Shown: one piece after another, positions 44,026-56,057 of the stretch | Position numbering within the stretch: position 1 is the stretch's first letter | Layout: the number at the start of each line of letters is the position of its first letter | Source of the DNA: Artocarpus heterophyllus | Taxonomy: Eukaryota; Streptophyta; Magnoliopsida; Rosales; Moraceae | DNA length: 64,000 nt | Direction of reading: 5' to 3' | NCBI GenBank assembly: GCA_025403435.1 | Contig: JAJQZP010000428.1 | Location: 310,001-374,000, forward strand | Notes under the pieces: generated by a model | What the model saw: the letters and a program-made list of their open reading frames with translations, nothing else | Database searches by the model: none | Told to the model about the DNA's origin: nothing | Position numbers and translations under genes: made by a program

Positions 44026-45109
44026 CTCAAGAAAAGAAGCATAAGCTAGAACACGAAATGCATTATTGTCATTAAGATTAGGGTCGTGTCCATATAGATA
44101 TGCGAAAGCCATCACAATCGCTTCCTCATTAACATTGTTATTATCTATATACAAGTTCACAATTGGAGCATTTGCTTCTTTCTAGAGGCGTTAATTCGAG
44201 CCGCCACGCCTGTCCTATACAGGCCAAAAAGAAAAATCGGGCTAGCCTAGAAAAAAGAGGCCTAGCTTGGCCTAAAGTCCGCATAGGCCTTGGATGAGGC
44301 CACCTAAATTTTATAAGGGAATTTTAAAAAACTTTAATTGGGGCGGCCCAACCAGACTAAATCTTTAGCCCAGTCTGGCCCGACCCAAGCCCAAAAAAGC
44401 TGGGCAATGTGCCAGCTCGATTGGCTCGGCCCAAATTGACAGCTCTACTTTTTTCCAAGGATCATGAAGCATGTTCTTGCCATACATGTCAAATGGCAAA
44501 TGAAGTTGCAAAATGTAGCAGCCAAACACGAAAAAGATAATTCAAATCATCATTATTCAAAAAATAACACTAAAAACAAAATTAAGAAAAATTGAGCTTT
44601 AAATGCAAACAAAAATGCATAGCCACTGAAAAATAAATAAATTCCATTGTAGTGAACTAAATTCTCATTAAAATTAAGACCAAGATTTCATAAATAGATG
44701 AAATTTAGCAGAATAAGACCAAATAACTGAGCAATTACAATGAAAATGTAAAAATAGAATCTAACAAAGCACTAGGCAAATGAGCGCCATTTTAGATTCT
44801 AATGAGCATTCCAAAGTAAAATTGGAACAAATTAAAATATAACCACTGTGATTAATGAAGCAAAATTCATTGCAACAAAGAAAACTCCCAAAGAAAAAAA
44901 AAACCCTAAAGAGGTTAATTCAATTGAAATATGAAAATTCGACAATAAGGAATTAGGGAAGCTAAGATAGACCTGAAGTAGGCGTTGCAAGAGACAATGA
45001 GGCGGTGGAGGGGGTAGGCGGCGCCCATGACGTGGACAACAAAGTTGGAGAAGGCATGAGAGTCAAATCCTTTGATTTGGATACAGTCATAGAAGGATGT
45101 GAGATTACA
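44026..45109 (-). pseudogene. BTB/POZ-domain gene relic split by a MITE
   Basis: Two exon remnants on the minus strand. 44973-45109 reads as a BTB N-terminal half (IQIKGFDSHAFSNFVVHV, AAYPLHRLIVS). 44026-44475 reads NMLHDPWK, then, after an inserted element, EANAPIVNLYIDNNNVNEEA, AFAYLYGHDPNLNDNNAFRV and ASFLE before a GT. This matches a plant BTB/POZ family used as adaptors of CUL3 ubiquitin ligases. No start codon, stops upstream of exon 1, an imperfect acceptor and the 265-bp insertion show it is dead. I see no downstream exons. Confidence 0.7.
44183..44447. mobile_element. hAT-type MITE inside BTB exon
   Basis: 265 bp with TAGAG...CTCTA ends, flanked by 8-bp duplications CTTCTTTC (44175-44182) and CTTTTTTC (44448-44455) with one mismatch. 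Removing it and one duplication restores a continuous BTB reading frame, which fixes the borders. Its GGGCCGAGCC / GGGTCGGGCC words are common in plant hAT MITEs. Confidence 0.82.
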
Positions 45110-45191
45110 ATTGAATGCTCAGAGCTAACTATTGCTCTAGTCATTGTTGGAGTGCTGCGACCGTGGAATTGTCATTTTCATTTATATACAC

Positions 45192-45201
<10 letters not shown>

Positions 45202-45225
<24 letters not shown>

Positions 45226-45226
45226 T
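45202..45226. repeat. (TA)n microsatellite
   Basis: Alternating TA run preceded by CATACATACATACA in noncoding sequence. A second (TA)n run lies at about 45562-45589, after an AG-rich stretch. Confidence 0.8.
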
Positions 45227-45299
45227 ATGTGCCCTTCTATTTGGATGTGATCGGTGCGAGAGCAACCTTGATCGGAGCAAAACTATAACTTCTAGATCA

Positions 45300-47141
45300 A
45301 AGCAATCTCTTCTTTAGTAAGGCGATGGATAATGGGCGACGAAGCCATGGATCGAAGTCACCAGATCTCTGGAGGAGAAACTCTCAGTCATCGTGGATCT
45401 TAGTCAATCGGAGCAACCTCTTCTGCCTACAAATTTCGCCACCAAAGGAGAAGAAACTTCGGCAAACTTATTCTCAAAGAAGGAAAAAAGAGAAAGGAAA
45501 GAGAAAGGAAAGAGAAAAAAGAGAGAGAAAAGGGAGGAGACACATGATAGAGAAGGAAAAAGATATATATATATATATATATATATATTTAAATTTGTAG
45601 CAATAGTGGCACAAACTTTTTAATAAATTTATTTTGTGGCACAAAAAAGTTAAGGGAGAAAAAATGTAGCATTGAGTGTAATTTTCTCTTCTATAAAAAT
45701 AATATATTTTAAACTTTTTATAGAACTAGTAAAATTTAAAAGAGAAAATTATTTGTTATATTATACTTTTAAAAGTTATGTTTTTTTATGAAATACTTAG
45801 AAAAGTTATGCTATATTATCATTCATATTACATGTTAAGTTATATCATAAATAAACATGGGTGAGAATTATAAAAAGTAGAGTGATTTACATAATTGTTC
45901 ATTACGAAATAAGTAATAAAATATGTCTACATATAACAATATTTGCATATTAATCCATCGCATTATACATAACGACCTTTTAGCTCTTCGTAATGAACGA
46001 ACATGTTCAACTCTGAAGCCATCCGCTAAAACTATAAGCATATATGATAAGCTACCAAGTTGTACTTTTGGACTTGATTAATGAGAATGTTTTCCAAAAA
46101 CTTAATAAGAAATTAGTTGCACACAGTTTGTCTGTAGAAAAAACAGCGGTAAAAAAAAAGGGGAATTGTAGTGAGAATACGATTTGAACCCAGACCCATT
46201 CCGACAAGAACCTTAAATTGGCGTTGGACACTTTTTCCATCAATTATAATATATAAAGCAGCCTCTCTCATCAATGACACTTTGCTAAAGAATTTAGGCA
46301 GAGGCTTACAATTCCAACGTAGGACTCCTAACTCCCTACAAAATTTTGGAACAACCCACTGCACAAACTGATTGCAATTGATTTGGGTCAGCTTTTATAA
46401 TTACTTTGAACTGATATTTATAAACCCTTTCTTAACCATAATTGAAATTTGAATTCAACATTTTTGATATGATAGACATTCTCTATTTCTTATCTTAACG
46501 TCAATACGTCACTAACACAAGAATGAAAGACCCGTTTGGTTGGATATTCGAATCATGGTTTGAATCATTTTACTACAGTATTTTCTCTTACAAAAATTTA
46601 AATCTTCATTCAAATACTTTACTCAAAATACTCGAACCAAATAGGTAAAAAATTATTCCTCGTCTTGATGTCTAAGCCTCAGAGGAAAACTTTTTGGAAC
46701 TAGTTGGTTCACTTGAGTATCATCTAGCCTTCTCAATTTTTCCATGGACATTCTTTCTATGTCTCACGGTTGTAAAATTACAAACCAGACGTGACACGCA
46801 TTGTGTAAACGGACGTCCCGATGATTGTGGAACATACATTATTTTTCGGTACTATTAACCTCATCATATTTCAACTAATCAGTATTTTCACATTTTTTTT
46901 TACTTTATTATATTTCAAACATACCGTTGGATATTTTGTATTACTAGAAATTTATCCTTTTCATTTTAAGAAAATTCACTGTAAGACATCTCTAATAGGT
47001 TTTTTTTTTTTTTCTTTTTTGGTTGAACCTCTAACAGTTAAGACAAGATGAAGTTTGCAAACCAGGCACCACAACATCATTTTGGAAGCACCTCAAAAGA
47101 CATCTATCCAACAAAACTATAACCATATGCCTTCCTAATTT
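45300..47141. other. AT-rich intergenic region
   Basis: No supported gene. It contains a purine-rich stretch (45470-45560), a second TA microsatellite, the MITE at 46530-46646, and the downstream flank of RPB8. Confidence 0.5.
46530..46646. mobile_element. Tourist-like MITE
   Basis: 117 bp beginning ACCCGTTTGGTTGGATATTC and ending, on the opposite strand, ACCTATTTGGTTCGAGTA. These imperfect terminal inverted repeats are typical of small PIF/Harbinger-type MITEs. The target duplication is unclear. Confidence 0.55.
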
Positions 47142-49946
47142 CTACTCTGTAACAAAGTCATGTGGCACCTTCCTTATAAGCAGAAACATCTTCTGGTCAT
47201 GCTTAAACTTGGTACATTGTGAAGGATCCCCTTTCAGCATCATCTGAAGCCCGCCAAACGAGACGTATATGCCTCTGAAACACAAGACACATCCAACAAA
47301 CATGCTTGTTAGAGTAGATGCATAAGAAGTCGCTTTAAGGAATACGTTCTTCCACGGGGTGTGTGTGTGTGTGTGTGTGTGTCATAAGAGAAAATGAAAG
47401 AATACCAAGTCACTTACACTTTGAAATTTGATCCTGAACCTTCTTCTGTCAATTTATAGAGCAAGCCATGCATGATGTACTCAAATTTGTCCGCAAGCGA
47501 TTTCTGCTCGGCCTGGGAATGGAAACATAAAATGTTTCAACACCTTGACAATCACAATACAAAGAAAAAGGCACGGGACAAAGACGAAGAAATGAACACA
47601 GCATGATCTTATACAATGTAGGTTAGTTACGAGGGATTTTCATTTTCATGGGACCTCACATGTAAAGAAAGAGCTTAAGAGGAGCTCCTCCTTCCTGTAC
47701 TATCAAACAAATCAGTAAAATAAAATAAAATAAAAAACAAACCTCCCACATTACTAACTCTCTAAATTTTTCTTCCAATAATGACTCTCTACTACGAAAA
47801 CAGATTTAAGAACAGAAACCTCTATTGTGAGCTCTTTTTTTTTTTTTTCCCTCTCAGTTCTTATTATTTTCACTTAGCTAGTTATTCTCTAGTCTCTGCA
47901 AGTTGTTTTCCTCTAGCTTGATCTCTTTCCCTCCTGGTCTCATGCCATTTAGCACTTCACTAGTTAGATAGATCTATTTGCTGCTTGATAATTCAGATTC
48001 ACTCAAATTGTCGCAAGAATTGACCTGGTTAAACTAAAAAAAGAACCATGTGTTTTGTGTAAAGAGTTTATGGTCAATTAAGCTTTAATCTTGCTGGTTT
48101 ATTGTAAAAAAGATTCAGAATGAAATTGATCTGAGGTCCACAAATTAACATCTTTGTGTTAATTTAAGTTCCTTCCTCTTGTAATTCGCTCGGTCTTTGA
48201 TGAGTCTCTATACATGTCACGGTTAATCGGCTACTTACGAAATTCAAAAGTCTGGGCGATGATGATCGCTAACCACTCTTGAATGGTTCATGAAGACTAG
48301 GGATAAATCGCTGTTCTGAAATATCGTAGTCATCACACTTTTAAATTCCTAATAATTAGAATTGAGGTTGAAATAGAGTACAATGGCCGTCTCAGGAAAC
48401 TGATAATCAGACAAGGATGCAAATACACAGAGAAGTTCCCTCAAACGTGAAACATCAATAACATAGGACTCTTGAAGTCATCAACAACAAAAATTTAAGG
48501 AAAGGAAAAGAAAAATCAAGTAACGCGATAATTTTGCTTGATCTATCTTATAATCGTGTAATAAAATCATGACACCCCTCGATAATCAGCTTTCGTAGTT
48601 ATATAAAGCATTGACCACTTAAAAAAGAGAACAAATAAGTTAGGGACTGACTTTAGCATGAAGAAGAACCATGCAATCATTAACAATTGGGCATTGAATA
48701 CATAAGCGAGCAAATGAGTGTTCAACGACTATTTTGGTTTTTTTAGATATTTTCTTTCAGGTGTCAACTAAAAGGAATCCATGTAACAAGTTCACAAGTA
48801 AGAGTCCAACTTTAGTCATCCTTCAATATATCGTACAAGATGAGCCTACACATGATGAAAGGAATAAGTTTACCTGTGTATGGTAGCCGGTGACAGGTGC
48901 TCCATTCCAGTTTAGTGTGGGAGACAGTACCATCACAAATCTATCTCCTTTCTTCATAGGATATATCTCAGTATTCACATCTAGAAGCATCAACATACCA
49001 TGCTTTTCACTATGCGCTTGTATCCTAGTAACTAAAACAACACAAACACGAAAAAAAAAAAAAAAAAAGTAAAAAAAACAAAGGCCTGTTTGGTTTACAA
49101 GTTTGAATGGAAAATTTGAATAGAAATTTAAGTTTTTGTGAGAGATAATACTGTAACAAAATGGTTTAAATTGTCTATGAACATCTTTGAACTGTCAGAT
49201 TTTTCATCAAGTTTCGTTTATCACATTTTTCTGCATCTGTTCTGGCTTTGGATCCAATGGTTCAAAACTACTGGTACTGTTTTTCATACCCCACCGTAAA
49301 ATTCCCCAAAAAAAGTTTGAGCGGTTATTAAGAATGTCAATTTGATACATAATTCAATAAAGAACAAAGAAACTTCTTTGACAGAGTATAAAAATACCCC
49401 CATTAATAGGACTCAATTTTCCATCAAATATTTGTCAAGTTCCGTTAGTTTGACATACTTTCCTCTATACGAAAACTGACAGTTCAGAATCATGTCCCAT
49501 CGATAGAAGCTTCGGTTAAATTCTCCAGGGCAAAGCTTTAGGAAAGTGACAGATGCTCAACCGTGAATTTGTTGTTTATTTTGAGCCTATTTCAAAATAA
49601 AATCATCCTAGAGAGTTCTCTAATTCTACACATCTTTGCAACTACAAAATCAATTGCAGTTCAAAACGTACAACTTAATTCTACAAGGCCTCAAGAGAAA
49701 ACAGACACATAACATAACAATACACTTCCGGCAAACAGATAGACTTCACCTGTATGAATCTCATAATCATCTTCATGCTAAAAACGCCAGTAAAAAATAA
49801 ATCAAAGAAAGAATTAAACTAGAAATAAATAACAAGTGTGAGAGTGAGTCCAAGGATACCTAAAAAACCGTACCTTTATCAAACTTTTCATCATTTGGGT
49901 TCAATTTTTCCACAGAGAAAATATCGTCAAAGAGGAAATCAACCAT
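47142..49946 (-). CDS. NRPB8: RNA polymerase subunit RPB8 (shared by Pol I-V), 4 exons
   Basis: Minus-strand exons 49874-49946, 48874-49031, 47418-47512 and 47142-47274 join in phase with GT-AG junctions to 152 aa. The protein starts [20 protein letters not shown] and continues through [49 protein letters not shown] and the C-terminal [14 protein letters not shown] ... MFLLIRK, which is the RPB8 OB-fold family pattern along its whole length. RPB8 is a small common subunit of the nuclear RNA polymerases. The tail PHDFVTE after LLIRKV is a few residues longer than I remember for relatives. The gene looks intact and unrelated to the neighbouring elements. Confidence 0.93.
47359..47382. repeat. 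(GT)n microsatellite in RPB8 intron 3
   Basis: Alternating GT run between exons at 47274 and 47418, within a short intron. Confidence 0.8.
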
Positions 49947-50400
49947 CTTTTCCCTTAACAGAAAATGGGCAACTATCAAAAAAAAAAAAAAAGCACAGAA
50001 TTAGAGAAGCGAAAGCTACAATACAACCATTTTATCAACAAAAAAACCGAAGCACTCAAACAGAAACCTTAGACTTGGCCACACCACACGTCTCCACAAG
50101 GGTTTTAAAAAAAAAAAATCAAAAGAAAAAGGAAAGAAAGAAAAAAACCCACCTTTGGATTTGAGCTAAATAGTCTAGTTTAGCTTGAATAAGGCGTGGT
50201 GGTCAACTGAGTTCTAATATACTCAGCATACAAACAGAAAAAATAAGAGAAAAGAGACTTTTTGGGGTTCGCCGGGGAAGAGAAGAGTAGAGAAGGTGAC
50301 TGGAGCCGCACACGTTGGGACGAAGAGAGGAGAGCTGGGGCACGGGAATTTTAGCTTTTATATTGGGAACGATGTCGTTTTGGGATAAAGTGGAAACACG
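49947..50400 (-). promoter_or_regulatory. 5' UTR and promoter region of RPB8
   Basis: Lies upstream of the RPB8 ATG on the minus strand. Contains poly-A/T tracts and a possible leader intron; the transcription start cannot be fixed. Confidence 0.35.
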
Positions 50401-52314
50401 ACATCCTTTGTTTGTCGTTCCTATAATCCCCGATGTTTGAAGCCTAATAAAGCAGAGAAAATGTGGTAGGACACAAGTTATATGCACTACCAATAGTGCG
50501 CGTTTATCCAGCAGCGTAGGATCAAAGTTGGACCGTTTTGATGGCCAAGATACAACATATAATATAGGCCAGGTTGTAGAGGATGAATAATAATTATTAA
50601 AACCGTAAATAAGATAATAGCATAGAGTTTTTTTTTAGAGAGAGAGAGAGAGAGAGTCGTTCACAAGTGCAAATAGCAGGCTTCCGCCAAGAGCAGGATG
50701 TCGTCGTTTTGGCCAGAGGACAGGTTCAAAAGTGTTAAGAGCATCTTGAGACGGTGCTCTCCGACAAAGAGAATGTCGGGGCCAACGATGATTTTATTGG
50801 TGCTGAAATGGTGCGATTGGATTCTGAGCTTGGGCGGCGTATTTCTAAGAGGTAGAAATGTATCGTCGGCTAAAGTAAGTTGGGGCTTCTATGGAGAAGG
50901 GATTTTCTCTCCGAAACCTCCATTATTGTTGTTATTATTATTAAATAGGACGAGCTATTATTTATTCTTCCTAAATTATGATAAAATGAAGCAGGACTTT
51001 TGATATCAAAGATTCTAGTAAAAATCTATGCAAGAGCAAGTCTTGTGATTAACAACCCGAAACGAAAAAAAAAAAAAATTATTAGTTTTTCTCAGAGTCA
51101 AAATCAAAAAACATTATGAAGGAAACCCGTTATATGACAAATGGAATTGGAAAAAAATTTTCCCCTAAAAAAAGAATAGGAAAAGATTTTGCTTGTGAAA
51201 ATCAAATCGTTTTTTTAAGGGAAAACAAATTGGTTTTTTGGTCCTGTTAGAAAAGTTTTAAGCCTTTATTTAAAAAAAAAAATCATAAAGGATGATCTAA
51301 AACTTTTTTTTGTAGATGAAAGATTTAAAACTTAAAAAAAAAAATAGATGAACAACAATTGTTTATTTTGGAAAGTGTTCAAATTGGTAGTTTTATTTTT
51401 TTTTTTTTTTTTTTTTTGTAAATTATTGTCTCATGAAATGTTATTGAGTTCCATCACAACAATTGTTTATTGTCCTTCTAAAAAAAACAATTGTTTATTT
51501 TAGACAAGACAAGTTTAGTGCAAGCTCATCCTAATGCATCCCAATGTTTGAGCTCACATGTAGCAAAATCTAACCATACACCCTTAGATCATGCACTATT
51601 GATAGTGCGCCTCAGTCGCACACTACCACAATCTCTCCCTTAATAAAGATAGAAAAAAGAATTTTAATGAGTTTTTTTTTTTCATTTTGGTACCTTCAAC
51701 ATAATGTATCTTCTTGTTTGAAAATATCAAAGTTGTATCCTGCAGTATTTGAAAATGTCATTTTTGCTAGGTTTTGTTGGATTTTGTGATTCAAATAAGT
51801 AGCAAAAAATCAAAATTAATTCCCATAAAAACCTCGCAGGATCCATGTAATTTAATTAGATTTATAAAAAAGTCATAGAAGCTTACCAAGATGATAAAAG
51901 GGGGCAAGATTTTTGAAAGAAAGAGAGCGGGTTCACTCCGAAGACACCCTAACTCAAGCTTTTCATAATCAGCATCGGATTCAGATGTTGTTACTTAGAG
52001 CAACGCCCTTTGTAGGTATCCAGTGACATCTCATTGATCGACGATGTCACTGGTAAATTTTTTCTTTGTTTGGAATACAATATACCATATAAATATTGTA
52101 TTTTATGGCCACCATCAGTGCCGGTGAGGGAGGAAGATGGGAGATGGAGATGAGAAAAAGGTAAGGGTATTTTAAGGTTTTGGTTCTTAATTTCTTATAA
52201 GATAAATTATAATTTCTCATTATATGCTATTTGCTATCCATTTTGAAAACGTATGACATTATTTACATATTCTTAGCCTAAATATGCCCTTGGTTTTTTT
52301 TCACTCCTACTTCT
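50401..52314. other. Intergenic region between RPB8 and Copia element
   Basis: No supported gene. A (GA)n run lies at about 50637-50656. A 101-codon plus-strand frame at 50698-51003 shows no domain. Two similar small palindromes (GCACTA...TAGTGC) lie at 50484-50499 and 51593-51608. Confidence 0.5.
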
Positions 52315-54358
52315 TATTAGACATGTATGCCCTAAGGAGTAAAAATGTAATACGTTTTTTGAGACATTTTTATCAATAAAGAATTTATTCATTTATATAT
52401 ACCAAATCTTGTCTTCTTTTCGTTCATATTTATTGAATATATGTTAAGCAAATAGTAGTCTAAGACTGTCGGTCTAAACCTTTAAGAATTGAGCATATGA
52501 TGGACTGATTATGTGGAAGACACGATTCTTAAGGTGACGGTCTAAAACATATGATCCGCAATCGAGGAAATAAAGTTGGACCCTTTATTCATGCAAAGAT
52601 TGTTATGTTGTTTATATCCCTATTGGGAGATGGTTTGTCTTAACCATCGGAGTTGGACTACGTGAATAGAAACATTGGCACATTGTCATAGGTGACGATG
52701 TGTTGGATCGGGACATAAAGTGAATTGATTTGGATTAATAATTCTGTCTCGGCAAATTGATTCGCTTTAGACAATCATTTGTGTTGTATCTTAATCTTGA
52801 GACGAATAGTAGGCCCGTTGTCTTGACTTATGTCTTTTAATGTACCAAAGGTGACACCCACATCTTAATAGTGGTATGCATGCCGGTACGTTAGAGGCAT
52901 GACTCTTGATGACATAGACTTGTTATTCATAGATGTGGAATCCATAGTTCCTCTTTAGGAGTAATGATATCGTCTTATATGCGTTATCTTGTAATTGAAA
53001 AACTAGAGCGCTCAACCATTTGGATACACATAGGTGTAACCGAATGGTATACTATCTTTGGATGGTAAGTTTTCTAATGGTGAGATAATGAAACGTAAGA
53101 TAAAAATAATCGGGAAGGTAAGACAGAACTTATCCTTAAGCTGATTATGGATTATCATATGGGGATACGATACACTTTGATATGTCATGGAGACTTAGCT
53201 ATACGGGCTTCGTAATTCTATAAAGTTCGAGAGTACAGTTTCAAGCTTTTAGTGGAGTAGCGTTGGAGTTGATAATTGTGAAATGTATATCTAGGATATT
53301 GAGTTTCATAATTATCGTGAGCTTGAACTTATAGGTCCATTTTGGTCCCCTTTCCTAGCTCACAAAATCCTGTAACGATACGGCGTGTTTTTTTTAATAA
53401 TTTGTGACTTATGTCCGATTTATCAAATTAGTTTAAAATTTGAAAGAATTAAATAATTCATGTCTGTTTATTGGTTGAATTTATTTTGTAATAAAATTAA
53501 TTTAAGATAAACTTGTTGAATTATTGGGATCGGATAATTCTTGTCTGTTTATCGGTTGATTTAATTGGATAAATTAAATCAAGATAAACTTATAGAATTA
53601 TTGTGAATTGATTTATTTTCTTAGAGATTATCTTGATAAAGTTTGTTTTGATCAGATAACTTCTCTATTGGGTTATTTGAATCAAAACTAAGACTTTATC
53701 CTATAGAATCTCGAGTGGAAAATAAAAGATTCGAGGAGATATTTACGCGGCAGTTCGGCCTACCGACCTACGTGTTCGGTCTGCCGATGGGGCATGTTCA
53801 GCCTGCCGATCAGGCTGTTCGGCCTGTCGATCAGCGATAGATAAGATTACGTGTTGTCACGCGGATCTTATCAGATATTGATCTGAACTTGATTCTATTT
53901 CGAGTTTTTGAGACCTAATCTGATAAGGACTGACCCCAGGACCAATCACTATATAAAGGGAATAAGTCTCATAAGTTACTCAGATCAATTGAGAGATTAA
54001 GAGTAATCCTCTTCTGGTGAGCAACTACAAACTCTATAAGAGCTTTTGTTCACAAATCACGAGCACTAGCTTTGGGTTCTCTCGATTGGTTGGAAGGAGA
54101 GTCACTGGTGGAAGAGCTGTACGTGTGAGCCCACACTCACTCCGATCGTGGATAGAGAATAGCAAAGAAGACCAGTTGGTTGAGGCTCTTCTGGAACGTT
54201 ACTTCTCTTCACAGGTTATGGAGGTTCTTCGATACACAAAGGTTAGTAAGATCTGTTTAATTTATACATATAGCATGTCAAATTTGTGTTTTAAAAAATT
54301 TCTCTAATGTTAAAATTTTTAAAATTCCCGCTTCGTACCTCACAATGTTTTTCCAACA
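52315..54358 (+). repeat. 5' LTR of Copia element
   Basis: About 2.04 kb. It carries a GGCCTGCCGA-type quasi-palindrome cluster (53753-53832) and, shortly downstream, a CTATATAAAGGG TATA region near 53950 followed by the transcribed part. Confidence 0.85.
53753..53832. repeat. Quasi-palindrome cluster in Copia LTR
   Basis: Four variants of GTTCGGCCTGCCGA in 80 bp, about 115 bp upstream of the TATA region. Same word family as in the Ty3-type LTR at 28615-31720. Confidence 0.82.
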
Positions 54359-54360
54359 AT

Positions 54361-54373
54361 TGGTATCAGAGCC
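54361..54373 (+). other. Primer binding site, initiator Met-tRNA (Copia)
   Basis: TGGTATCAGAGCC two bases after the LTR end. Confidence 0.9.
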
Positions 54374-56057
54374 ATAGGTTTTTACATAAATTTACAAGTT
54401 TGTGATCATACTATATGTATAAATTTATGATCTTAATCTCTCCTATGCTTGAATTTAATTTTATAAAGAGTTGGCACTCTAGGTTTCTATATAATTATAT
54501 GTTGTCATGGATTATATGGTGAATGTTTATTTATTAATTATGGTTGATTAAATTGTTATTTAATTATTTATTAATTGATTAATTTATACCGGTTATGGTT
54601 CCTTAGACGTTAGAATGTGTATCTAGGTTTTTCATGTAATTAGATGGTGGACTATTATCTCCGTCTAAGAATTGTTATTTAATTTTAAATTTGTGAGAAT
54701 TTTGTAATTAAATAATTATTCGGAAAAGACGGATCTAGAAAACAGATCTAGAAGGCGGATCTAGAAGATTGATGATAGCGCACCCAATTATTTCTTGAGT
54801 CTCTAATTTTATGTTTTTGAATTGTTGAAAATAAAATTGATGAATTTTATTATAATTGTATTTTCTGGAATGGGAGATTTCTGCTCTGTCGACATATTGA
54901 ACCTTCCAGTTCGGTAGGCCGATGGTCATAGATCGACAGGCCGAACGTGTGGTTCTGCAGGCTGTCAGTGGGGCAGAAATCGGCTGGCTCTGTCGGCAGG
55001 CCGAACTTTCATGGGTCGGTAGGCCGATCTTTTCGATCGACAAGCCGATGAAGCATGACCGGCAGGCCGCTCACCCATATCAGCCTACCGACCGAGAGCT
55101 GCAAATTTTTTAGAAAAGGCGCAATTTTTGCGGTGCAGTTTTAATTTTATTTTTGAGATGATTCTAAGAAACATTAAATTTGGATATGATCAGAAATATT
55201 AAGTATTTGATTCATACGGGATTGAAGACTTGAAAAAGGGAATTACGTGAAGAAGGATACAACTTGAGAATTCAAGAATGAAGAATCGATATATGTCTCG
55301 ATTATTCTCTTGTAATCTTAGTTTTCTATTCTCTAGGGTGGAGCCATAATATTACGGTTATTATTATTTTACTTGTAGCTTTGCTTGATTGCTTTGCTTG
55401 TCTGCATTATAATATGATTTGCCATGTATATTGATAACATGTCATATAGAATTGGAAGTGCCGCTCATATTAAAATTGTTCATGCATGTTCTTAAAATAA
55501 AACCTTGATTTCAAAAGATTGAGTGGGAGAAGGTTTTCGAAGAGAGAACCTAAGGCCTCCATCATTGGTCCATAGGAAGAACATGGTGGTCCCGACCTCT
55601 AAAAAGGGATTTCTATCATGTACCAGATTAGATCTCTAAGAAGATAAGGTATTTTAGCATGATTTATGGTTGTACACCCCTAGGTGGTGATTATAAACTA
55701 TGGATAAAATATTGAAATGATGGTTATACACTCACGTTAATTTTACTATTAACCTCCCTTAGGAGCTCTGTTAATAAAATTAATGGCCAAAGAAACGATT
55801 ATTAATATATGCTGGATCATACGGGTCCTGGATGGCATATATTAATTAGGAGGGGATCCGTGTTCCTAATTGAATTTGGCATGACTCCCCTAGGAGCTTG
55901 TTAAATTCTGAGTTGAGAATTATCGTTATAAGGTTGTGATATTTTCAAGGTTTTGACACATAAACACATTTGCATGTTTTTATATGATTGTGTTATCTTA
56001 CTAAATTATTATATGTTTGCTTATGTTTGGTATATGATTCTTTATTGTAGATTAAAA
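54374..56057 (+). other. Long leader of Copia element with quasi-palindrome cluster
   Basis: 1.7 kb without gag. 54910-55095 holds about eight variants of TCGGTAGGCCGA / TCGGCAGGCCGAAC, this time mostly in the orientation opposite to the LTR cluster. The rest is AT-rich and noncoding. Confidence 0.7.

Noticed and set aside
50698..51003. 101-codon plus-strand frame
   Set aside because: No domain, ends in a low-complexity leucine run encoded by a TTA/TTG repeat, no supporting splice or promoter signals; possibly a tiny relic but not supportable as a gene.
55953..56057. Upstream in-frame extension of the Copia gag
   Set aside because: The gag-like sequence begins at MSKNALSL (56058); upstream residues are leader sequence with no similarity to gag.
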